From assembly GCA_023424235.1 (NCBI GenBank), contig JAFAEB010000064.1:1-11140 (forward strand): DNA of 11,140 nt. Direction: 5' to 3'. The position numbers and the translations under genes are program-made. Positions 4,962 to 11,140 of this stretch are shown here, piece after piece. The notes under the pieces were generated by a model. It ran no database searches. It saw only the letters and a program-made list of their open reading frames with translations, and was not told where the DNA came from. How positions within the stretch are numbered: position 1 is the first letter of the stretch; the number at the start of each line of letters is the position of its first letter. Source of the DNA: Bacillota bacterium. Its GTDB lineage: Bacteria; Bacillota; Clostridia; Lachnospirales; Lachnospiraceae.

Positions 4962-7900
4962 ATGAGAGGGATAACATTTATAGATACTGAGGTATCTGAG
5001 GATAATCAAATAGTAGATTTTGGCGGAATAAATGTAAATGGGGAGTTTATTCATAGCTCAATATTGCAAAATTTTCAATCCTTTATAGCAGATTCAGATT
5101 TTTTATGTGGTCATAATATATTTCACTTTGACTTAGTATTTCTAAGAACTGTTGTCAGTAAAAATATTTCTGTTCTTTATGATGATCGACGTATCATAGA
5201 CACATTATATTGGTCACCATTACTTTTTCCGCAGAGACCGTACCATGCATTAATTAAAGATGACAAACTTCAAGTAGATGAGTTGAATAATCCTCTTAAT
5301 GATGCGAAGAAGGCAAGAGATTTGTTTTTTGATGAAGTAGAAACATTTAAGAATCTTCCTGATAAGTTGAAGGAAATATATTATCTTTTATTAAAGGATA
5401 AAAAAGAATTTAGTGGACTATTTTCATATTTAAATTATGAATCAAGAAATCTGAACATAATACTAATTGTAAAAGAACTGTTCGCTGGATTAATTTGTGA
5501 AAATGTTGATTTACAAAGATTAATAAATGAAAACCCTGTTGAGTTAGCTTATAGTTTATCTCTTATCCATGTAAATGATGACTATTCAATAATACCGCCA
5601 TGGATTATAAAACAATATGCGAAGGTTGATATTATATTACATAAACTTCGTGGTACTCCATGTATAACAGGATGTAATTATTGTAAGGAAGAATTGAACG
5701 CAAATAAAGGGTTAAAGAGATTTTTTGGTTATGATGCATATCGAGATTTTGATGGTGTACCGTTACAAGAATCCGCTGTTAAAGCTGCAATTGCTAATAA
5801 ATCCATACTTGCAATATTTCCCACTGGTGGTGGAAAATCTATAACATTTCAAGTTCCTGCTTTAATGGCAGGTAGAAATACAAAAGGTTTAACCGTTGTC
5901 ATTTCTCCGTTACAATCTCTTATGAAAGATCAAGTTGATAATCTAGAGAGAAATGGAATTACGGATGCTGTCACTATTAACGGCTTGCTAGATCCGATTG
6001 AAAGGGCAGAAGCTATTAATCGTGTTAGAAATGGTGATGCAACTATATTATATATATCGCCAGAATCTTTACGTTCAAAGACAATAGAAAACTTATTACT
6101 TGGTAGAAAAATAATACGTTTCGTAATAGACGAGGCACATTGTTTTTCAGCATGGGGGCAAGATTTTAGAGTTGATTATCTATATATCGCTGATTTTATG
6201 AAAAAATTATATCAGAGTAAAAACTTAGAAGAAATGATACCAGTATCTTGTTTTACTGCAACAGCAAAGCAAAATGTTGTTGATGATATTAAAATGTACT
6301 TTAAAGATAATTTAAACTTGGAACTTGAACTTTTTACAGCAAGCGCATCTAGGAAAAATTTAAGTTATCAAGTAATAGAAAAGCAAGAAAGTGAAAAGTA
6401 TGAAACAATTCGCCGTTTGCTTGAATATAAAAAATGTCCTACTATCATTTACGTATCTAGAACAGCTAGAGCAACTAAGTTAGCTGAAAGCTTAAACCAA
6501 GACGGATATTATGCGAAAGCTTATCACGGTAAGATGGAAAAAAAGGAAAAAAGTGATAATCAAGATGCGTTCATCCGTGGTGAAATTGATATAATGGTTG
6601 CTACTTCCGCATTTGGAATGGGTGTAGATAAAAAAGATGTTGGAATGGTAATTCACTATGATATTTCAGACTCCTTAGAAAACTATGTGCAGGAAGCAGG
6701 AAGAGCTGGGAGAGACCAAACGATACAAGCAGAGTGTTTTGTTTTATTTAATGATGAGGATTTGAATAAACATTTCCTCTTATTAAATCAGACCAAAATA
6801 AGTGTACAAGAAATTCAGCAAATATGGAAAGCAATAAAGGAAGTAACAAGAACTAGAAAGAGGATGTCAAGTTCAGCTTTGGAAATAGCAAGAAAAGCGG
6901 GATGGGATGATAATGTAAAAGAAATAGAAACACGTGTAAAAACTGCAATTGCAGCGCTAGAAGAAGCTGGATATATTAAACGTGGTCAAAATATGCCTAG
7001 AATTTTTGCAGATAGTATTATGGCTAGAACAGTAATAGAAGCTAGAGAGAGAATTGAAAGATCACGTCAGTTTACTGATAGTGAAAAAGAAGAGGCTGTA
7101 CGTATTATTCAGAAACTTATTTCTAATAGAAGCAAAAATCTAGAGAAAGATCAAAAAGCTGAATCAAGGGTTGATTATTTAGCCGATGACTTAGGTTTAG
7201 ATAAAAGCCAAGTGATTCATATTATTCAAAAATTAAGAGAAATAAAAATTTTGGCTGATGCAAAAGATTTATCTGTGTTTATGGATGAAAAAGGTAGCAT
7301 AGCTAAGAACATGATGATATTGAATAGCTATTATAAGGTGGAAGAGTTTCTTTGGAGCAAAATAAGGGAAGAACAAACAGTACTTAATATAAAAGAACAA
7401 AATGAACTTGCACAAGAGGAGGGTATAAAGAAGATAACTCCTGATATGATAAAGACTATTATTAATTATTGGGTAATCAAGGGGTTAATAACAAAGGAAA
7501 CTTCACAATATAACAAAAATTTAGTTAGAGTAAATTTTGCTTATAAAAAAGAAGAAGTATTTCAAATTATTCAAAAAAGATATGATATTGCAAGAATAAA
7601 CTTGGAATATTTCGAAAGTCTTAATGTAAATAACGATACAACAGTACATTTCTCAGTACTAGAATTAGTAAATAATTTTAATTTTGAGATGCAGTTATTA
7701 CAGCAGACTGCTAGCTCTAATGAATTAGAGGATTCCTTGCTATATTTATCAAAAATAGGAGCTATAAAAATTGAAGGAGGATTTGTAGTATCATATAATG
7801 CATTAAGTATAGAAAGAATAGAACATGATAATAAAATTAGATATAAATTAGAAGACTATAAGAAGTTAAAGCAATACTATGAGCAAAAAACTCAGATGAT

Positions 7901-9761
7901 TCATATAGTTGGTGAATATGCAAAAAAACTGATGAATGATTATCAATCTGCTTTAATATTTGTCGAAGATTATTTTCAATTGGAATATAGTTCATTTTTA
8001 CAAAAATATTTTAAGGGATCAAAAGGGAATGAGATACAAAAAAATATTACACCTAAAAAATTCCAGGAATTATTCGGGGAACTGTCTCCAGCTCAATTAC
8101 AAATAATCAATGATAAGCATTCTCAGTACATAGTAGTTGGAGCAGGGCCCGGTAGTGGAAAGACCCGTATACTCGTGCATAAATTAGCCTCATTGCTTCT
8201 AATGGAAGATATTAAACATGAACAACTTTTAATGTTAACTTTTTCAAGAGCAGCTACAACAGAGTTTAAGAAACGGTTATTAAAATTAATTGGTAATGCC
8301 GCACATTATGTTGAGATAAAAACATTTCATTCGTATTGTTTTGACTTATTGGGCAAAGTTGGTAATATTGAAAAATCGATAGATGTAATTGAAGAAACAT
8401 ATAAGCAAATAATAAATGGAGATGTAGAAGTTTCAAGAATTACTAAGACAGTTCTAGTTATCGATGAAGCACAAGATATAGAATTAAATGAATTTCGACT
8501 AATACAAGCCTTAATAGATAAGAATGATGATATGAGAGTGATTGCAGTAGGGGATGATGATCAAAATATATATTCATTTCGCGGCTCAGACTCAAAATAC
8601 ATGCAAGAGTTTTTAAAACGTAACAATGCTAAATTCTATGAACTAGTTGAAAACTATAGAAGTAAATCCAATATTGTAACATTTACTAATTCATATGTAA
8701 TTAAAATAAAAAACAGATTAAAACTTACACCTATTATGCCTGTTCAAGCTGATAATGGACAGATAAAAATTATTCAATATCAGAGCCGTAATATAGTTAT
8801 CCCATTAGTAAATACCATGTTAAGAGATGGAATATTAAGTTCTACATGTGTATTAACTGCAACAAATGAAGAAGCATTGCAACTTATAGCACAATTGCAG
8901 ATGAATGGTATAAAAGCAAAGTTATTACAAAGTAATGAGAGTTATTTATTATATAATTTAGTTGAAGTACGATATTTTATAAATGAGTTAGATTTGAAAC
9001 CGGATACTTATTTAATCCTCGATGAGGTATGGGATAAAGCAAAACAAAAATTGCGTCTGAAATATAGGAATAGCAAGAACTTATTTATTTGTGAGCAGTT
9101 AGTTAGGGAGTTTGAGGAAACGAATAATAAGTACAAGTATGTTTCAGATTGGATGTCCTATGTATACGAGTCTCAAGAAGAAGATTTCTATCATAATAAC
9201 CGAAATTCAATCATAGTGGGGACTATCCATAAGTCTAAAGGTTGGGAATATGATCATGTTATAATTATGCTAAAAGATATTAGTATTCAATCCGATGAGA
9301 TGAAACGCCAGTTATATGTAGGTATGACGAGAGCAAAGAAGAGTCTTACAATTCATTATAATGGGGATTATCTTTATAATATAGCTAATTATTCATATTA
9401 TGGACAGATTGATAACCTAGAATATCAAAAGGATAATATAAAGTATGATGAAAGTGATATTATACGAATTCAATTAGGTTACCGTGATGTATATTTATCG
9501 GATTTTAAATATAGGCAAAAGCAAATTGAAAACTTAATTAGTGGTGATTTATTACTTGTTAAGGAAGAGGGATGTTTCATTCAAAATGGTAATAATGTTC
9601 TATATTTTTCATCAAAGTTTAAAAGTGATATTAGTAAACATAGAATGAAAGGGTATCAAATAACTACAGCTAAGGTTAATTATATTCTTTATTGGAAAGG
9701 TGAGAACGAAGATAAAGAACTATTAATATTATTACCAGAAATAGAACTGAGACGTATTTAG
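4962..9761 (+). CDS. DEDD exonuclease - RecQ helicase - UvrD/Rep-like helicase fusion (1599 aa)
   Basis: Three DNA-processing modules lie in one chain. (1) DEDD 3'-5' exonuclease, about 1-230: D8-T-E10, GHNIFHFD with D57, H95, and N109-N-P-L-N-D114. (2) A C-x3-C-x2-C knuckle (C234, C238, C241), then a full RecQ-type SF2 helicase: PTGGGKS 287-293, SPLQSLMKDQVDNL, DEAHC 390-394, aromatic loop FSAWGQDFRVDY, FTATA 431-435, VATSAFGMGVD from 546, QEAGRAGRD 577-585. A winged-helix-like region follows, without the RecQ four-Cys zinc site. (3) SF1 helicase: GAGPGSGKT 1060-1068, TFH 1121, DEAQD 1168-1172, GDDDQNIYSFRG 1197-1208, NYRS about 1231, TIHKSKGWEYD from 1421, LYVGMTRAKK 1451-1460. A tail of about 140 residues follows. 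All ATPase motifs are intact. The architecture recalls large RecQ-family proteins known from other bacteria. DNA repair or anti-phage defence is inferred. Confidence 0.9.
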   Translation: MRGITFIDTEVSEDNQIVDFGGINVNGEFIHSSILQNFQSFIADSDFLCGHNIFHFDLVFLRTVVSKNISVLYDDRRIIDTLYWSPLLFPQRPYHALIKDDKLQVDELNNPLNDAKKARDLFFDEVETFKNLPDKLKEIYYLLLKDKKEFSGLFSYLNYESRNLNIILIVKELFAGLICENVDLQRLINENPVELAYSLSLIHVNDDYSIIPPWIIKQYAKVDIILHKLRGTPCITGCNYCKEELNANKGLKRFFGYDAYRDFDGVPLQESAVKAAIANKSILAIFPTGGGKSITFQVPALMAGRNTKGLTVVISPLQSLMKDQVDNLERNGITDAVTINGLLDPIERAEAINRVRNGDATILYISPESLRSKTIENLLLGRKIIRFVIDEAHCFSAWGQDFRVDYLYIADFMKKLYQSKNLEEMIPVSCFTATAKQNVVDDIKMYFKDNLNLELELFTASASRKNLSYQVIEKQESEKYETIRRLLEYKKCPTIIYVSRTARATKLAESLNQDGYYAKAYHGKMEKKEKSDNQDAFIRGEIDIMVATSAFGMGVDKKDVGMVIHYDISDSLENYVQEAGRAGRDQTIQAECFVLFNDEDLNKHFLLLNQTKISVQEIQQIWKAIKEVTRTRKRMSSSALEIARKAGWDDNVKEIETRVKTAIAALEEAGYIKRGQNMPRIFADSIMARTVIEARERIERSRQFTDSEKEEAVRIIQKLISNRSKNLEKDQKAESRVDYLADDLGLDKSQVIHIIQKLREIKILADAKDLSVFMDEKGSIAKNMMILNSYYKVEEFLWSKIREEQTVLNIKEQNELAQEEGIKKITPDMIKTIINYWVIKGLITKETSQYNKNLVRVNFAYKKEEVFQIIQKRYDIARINLEYFESLNVNNDTTVHFSVLELVNNFNFEMQLLQQTASSNELEDSLLYLSKIGAIKIEGGFVVSYNALSIERIEHDNKIRYKLEDYKKLKQYYEQKTQMIHIVGEYAKKLMNDYQSALIFVEDYFQLEYSSFLQKYFKGSKGNEIQKNITPKKFQELFGELSPAQLQIINDKHSQYIVVGAGPGSGKTRILVHKLASLLLMEDIKHEQLLMLTFSRAATTEFKKRLLKLIGNAAHYVEIKTFHSYCFDLLGKVGNIEKSIDVIEETYKQIINGDVEVSRITKTVLVIDEAQDIELNEFRLIQALIDKNDDMRVIAVGDDDQNIYSFRGSDSKYMQEFLKRNNAKFYELVENYRSKSNIVTFTNSYVIKIKNRLKLTPIMPVQADNGQIKIIQYQSRNIVIPLVNTMLRDGILSSTCVLTATNEEALQLIAQLQMNGIKAKLLQSNESYLLYNLVEVRYFINELDLKPDTYLILDEVWDKAKQKLRLKYRNSKNLFICEQLVREFEETNNKYKYVSDWMSYVYESQEEDFYHNNRNSIIVGTIHKSKGWEYDHVIIMLKDISIQSDEMKRQLYVGMTRAKKSLTIHYNGDYLYNIANYSYYGQIDNLEYQKDNIKYDESDIIRIQLGYRDVYLSDFKYRQKQIENLISGDLLLVKEEGCFIQNGNNVLYFSSKFKSDISKHRMKGYQITTAKVNYILYWKGENEDKELLILLPEIELRRI

Positions 9762-9964
9762 ATATTATATCATTTGAGTTTGATGCACCATTATTTGGTT
9801 TATGGACACCGCCAAAAAAGAATGCACCATTTCTATGTAATGAACCATGGTATGGTCGAAGTGATAGTGTATTCTTTCATGGAACGCTAGATGAAAGAGA
9901 ATGGTCTAACGAGCTAAAAAGTAATGAAATATTTGAGAAAAACTATAGTATCGAAATCGTTTAA
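9758..9964 (+). pseudogene. 3' stump of an aldose 1-epimerase (galactose mutarotase-like, LacX type) gene
   Basis: Coding-like sequence starts in another frame at the last codons of the helicase gene and runs 68 codons to TAA TAA. It reads FEFDAPLFGLWTPPKKNAPF, then LCNEPWYGRSDS..GTLDEREWSN and a final KNYSIEIV. The pattern W-x-P-x-K-x-APFLC-x-EPWYGR, then G-T-L-x-E-R-E-W, is the C-terminal end of LacX/YeaD-type aldose-1-epimerase family proteins, where the glutamate of EPWYGR lies at the sugar site. The roughly 220 upstream residues, including the catalytic histidines, are missing and there is no start codon or ribosome binding site. The gene was truncated at the point where the helicase gene now ends. 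It is not functional. Confidence 0.75.
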
Positions 9965-10010
9965 TAAAGTTCTCTATATGTTCAAATAGAAAAGATTCAA
10001 ACTTTATTAA
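9961..10010 (+). repeat. 11-bp perfect inverted repeat after the epimerase stump
   Basis: TTAATAAAGTT (9961-9971) is the exact reverse complement of AACTTTATTAA (10000-10010), with 28 nt between. The left arm includes the stop codons of the epimerase stump. It is A/T-rich and no T-run follows, so it could be a weak old terminator or the scar of an insertion. TCAAACTT is also repeated directly (9997-10004 and 10014-10021). Confidence 0.5.
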
Positions 10011-10061
10011 GGGTCAAACTTGAGGATGAGTAAGTAGAAAAACTTGTAGAATCATTAAGAT

Positions 10062-10084
10062 TATAATAGGATTATTATAGGAGG
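10062..10084 (+). promoter_or_regulatory. -10 element and strong RBS of the small membrane protein gene
   Basis: TATAAT at 10062-10067 is a consensus -10, but the nearest TTG-type -35 (TTGTAG, 10044-10049) leaves only 12 bp, so the promoter is uncertain. AGGAGG (10079-10084) lies 9 nt before ATG 10094 and is a strong ribosome binding site. Confidence 0.4.
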
Positions 10085-10093
10085 TCGTAAATA

Positions 10094-10438
10094 ATGAAAA
10101 ATATGATAATTATCCTAGGATTTATATTAATAGCTCTTATTGGTATAGGCTCATTAGTTTCTTTCTCTAAATTTGGTGTTTTCAATCCTTTTTCCACAGC
10201 AAATGGATTGCTTCAAGTTATGTATACAGAAAAAGAATATTTAGAAATACAAAAATATCCCAAGGTTATTGTATCTAAGCCTAATGTTTTATTAGAAGAT
10301 TATATGCAAGATAAAGGCTTTCAAGAGGATGTAGAAAATCAATTAGGTGCTTTACGTAGATTTCATAATAATGATAGTTCTCAATATGTTAGGTTTTCAA
10401 CTAATAAGTATTTTTCAAAATGGAGATGGCAAGAGTGA
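10094..10438 (+). CDS. Small single-pass membrane protein of unknown function (114 aa)
   Basis: ATG 10094 follows a perfect AGGAGG. Residues about 4-24 (MIIILGFILIALIGIGSLVSF) form one hydrophobic segment after a short K-containing start, fitting a membrane anchor or uncleaved signal. There is no lipobox cysteine. The remaining 90 residues would be outside the cell by the positive-inside rule and contain YLEIQKYPKVIVSKP, LLEDYMQDKGF, LGALRRFHNND and a closing YFSKWRWQE. I recall similar short anchored proteins in Bacillus annotated only as hypothetical. No enzyme motif is visible. It has its own ribosome binding site, stands 118 nt before the MerR gene, and that gene has its own promoter, so the two are probably separate units. 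Confidence 0.7.
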   Translation: MKNMIIILGFILIALIGIGSLVSFSKFGVFNPFSTANGLLQVMYTEKEYLEIQKYPKVIVSKPNVLLEDYMQDKGFQEDVENQLGALRRFHNNDSSQYVRFSTNKYFSKWRWQE

Positions 10439-10494
10439 ATTCTTATTATGAGCATATTGATTTGGATAAGTTATTAGTTTATTTTAATCTCCTC

Positions 10495-10525
10495 TTGACT
10501 CTGTCGTTGGGGAAGAGTATATACT
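10495..10525 (+). promoter_or_regulatory. MerR-type promoter with 19-bp spacer and operator dyad
   Basis: TTGACT (10495-10500) and TATACT (10520-10525) are both close to consensus but 19 bp apart, the stretched spacing typical of promoters activated by DNA-twisting MerR-family regulators. Inside lies an imperfect dyad centred on GTTG, with CTCT (10499-10502) and AGAG (10514-10517) as outer arms, resembling the operators of Mta/TipA-type regulators. Autoregulation by the protein encoded just downstream is the likely meaning. Confidence 0.75.
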
Positions 10526-10550
10526 AAAACCAAAAAAGTTGGAGGTTAAT

Positions 10551-11140
10551 ATGAACGAGTTATTTAAAATCAGAGATATATCAACGAAATATGATATATC
10601 AGCACGCACTCTTCGTTATTATGAGGATATGGGATTAATTAACAGTATCCGTAGTGATAATTATGCCTACAGAATGTATAATGAAGAGGCCATAAAAAGA
10701 CTGGAACAGGTATTGATATTACGTAAGCTTAATATTAGCATTAAAGATATACAGCGTATTTTTAACAATAGCGGTTCTGAGATTGTATTAGAGGTGTTGG
10801 GTAAAAAGGTTGATGATATTGATGGTGAAGTTTCTCTTTTACATGAACTAAAAGAGGTTGTTTTAGAATTTATTCACCAGATTGAGAAATCTGATTTTGG
10901 CAAAAATTCAGATATTAAATTACTTTATGAAAAAGCAAAGGAAATAGAAAATCAACTTGTTAATGTAGATTATAATGGCAATCCATCCAATCTTAACCGC
11001 CTATTTGAAGTAACTGAAAAACTGAAAAAAGCACCTGAAGTTCGTATTGTTCAATTGCCGAAATGTAAAATGGCAACTTCCGGAGCACCGGATACTACAT
11101 TTACCACAGTATGGGACTTTTCAAAATGGTGGGAGGATTA
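10551..11140 (+). CDS. MerR-family regulator with GyrI-like effector domain, cut by window end
   Basis: ATG 10551 follows GGAGG (10541-10545) by 5 nt. 196 complete codons are visible before the window ends without a stop. Residues 5-75 are a MerR winged helix-turn-helix: FKIRDISTKYDISARTLRYYEDMGLI has the RYYE-x-x-GLI turn, followed by wing residues Y40-R41-x-Y43 and the second helix pair (LRKLNISIKDIQRIF). Residues 76-160 are coiled-coil-like and would form the dimer helix. From about 163 (EVRIVQLPKCKMATSG) the sequence fits the first strand of a GyrI-like (AraC effector-binding) domain, which in BmrR-like regulators binds hydrophobic drugs. Its targets, perhaps a transporter downstream, are outside the window. 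The ligand is unknown. Confidence 0.85.
   Translation, partial: MNELFKIRDISTKYDISARTLRYYEDMGLINSIRSDNYAYRMYNEEAIKRLEQVLILRKLNISIKDIQRIFNNSGSEIVLEVLGKKVDDIDGEVSLLHELKEVVLEFIHQIEKSDFGKNSDIKLLYEKAKEIENQLVNVDYNGNPSNLNRLFEVTEKLKKAPEVRIVQLPKCKMATSGAPDTTFTTVWDFSKWWED

Noticed and set aside
5661..5684. Radical SAM cluster motif (CxxxCxxC) in the helicase
   Set aside because: The spacing matches, but it sits in a linker before RecQ with no GGE or barrel motifs; a structural metal site is more likely.
1..11140. CRISPR array, insertion sequence or toxin-antitoxin pair
   Set aside because: I found no regularly spaced repeats, no transposase or integrase frame, and no recognisable toxin-antitoxin pair in the window.

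Overview
The window is AT-rich (by eye about one third G+C). Genes are packed on the + strand with strong GGAGG-type ribosome binding sites and some GTG/TTG starts. There is a sigma-A-like promoter overlapped by a perfect Gram-positive LexA (DinR) box, and a MerR promoter with the usual stretched spacer. This points to a low-GC Firmicute, most likely Bacillus (B. cereus group or a relative) or a nearby genus. The species cannot be fixed from the sequence alone. I found no convincing gene on the - strand.

Left part (1-4353): an accessory stretch of small-molecule-modifying genes mixed with debris. It opens with the C-terminal end of a protein-kinase-like gene, followed by a GNAT acetyltransferase. 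Next comes an SOS-type promoter with a 15-codon ORF and a conserved protein of unknown function. A radical SAM gene follows that has lost its N-terminal [4Fe-4S] motif and carries a 1-nt frameshift. After it lies a regulated unit: promoter, a 17-residue leader peptide, a hairpin with an alternative anti-Shine-Dalgarno pairing, and a TTG-started double-GNAT protein. An aminoglycoside-phosphotransferase-fold kinase ends this part, preceded by a long perfect inverted repeat. The set resembles a chromosomal neighbourhood of antibiotic-modification-like enzymes, but no substrate can be assigned.

Middle (4354-4961): about 600 bases with no clear intact gene. It holds decayed or orphan reading frames, a piece that looks like the T-arm and 3' end of a tRNA, a strong intrinsic terminator, and the promoter of the next gene. 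It looks like an old integration boundary.

Core (4962-9761): one 1599-residue protein that joins a DEDD-type 3'-5' exonuclease, a cysteine knuckle, a complete RecQ-like SF2 helicase and a second, compact UvrD/Rep-like SF1 helicase. It stands alone with its own promoter. Immediately after its stop begins the 3' stump of an aldose-1-epimerase-like gene, so the helicase gene probably arrived by an insertion or deletion that cut that gene. It is the best candidate here for an under-described DNA repair or defence system.

Right part (9965-11140): a small single-pass membrane protein of unknown function, then a MerR-family regulator with the start of a GyrI-like effector domain, cut by the window end and preceded by a classic MerR promoter.
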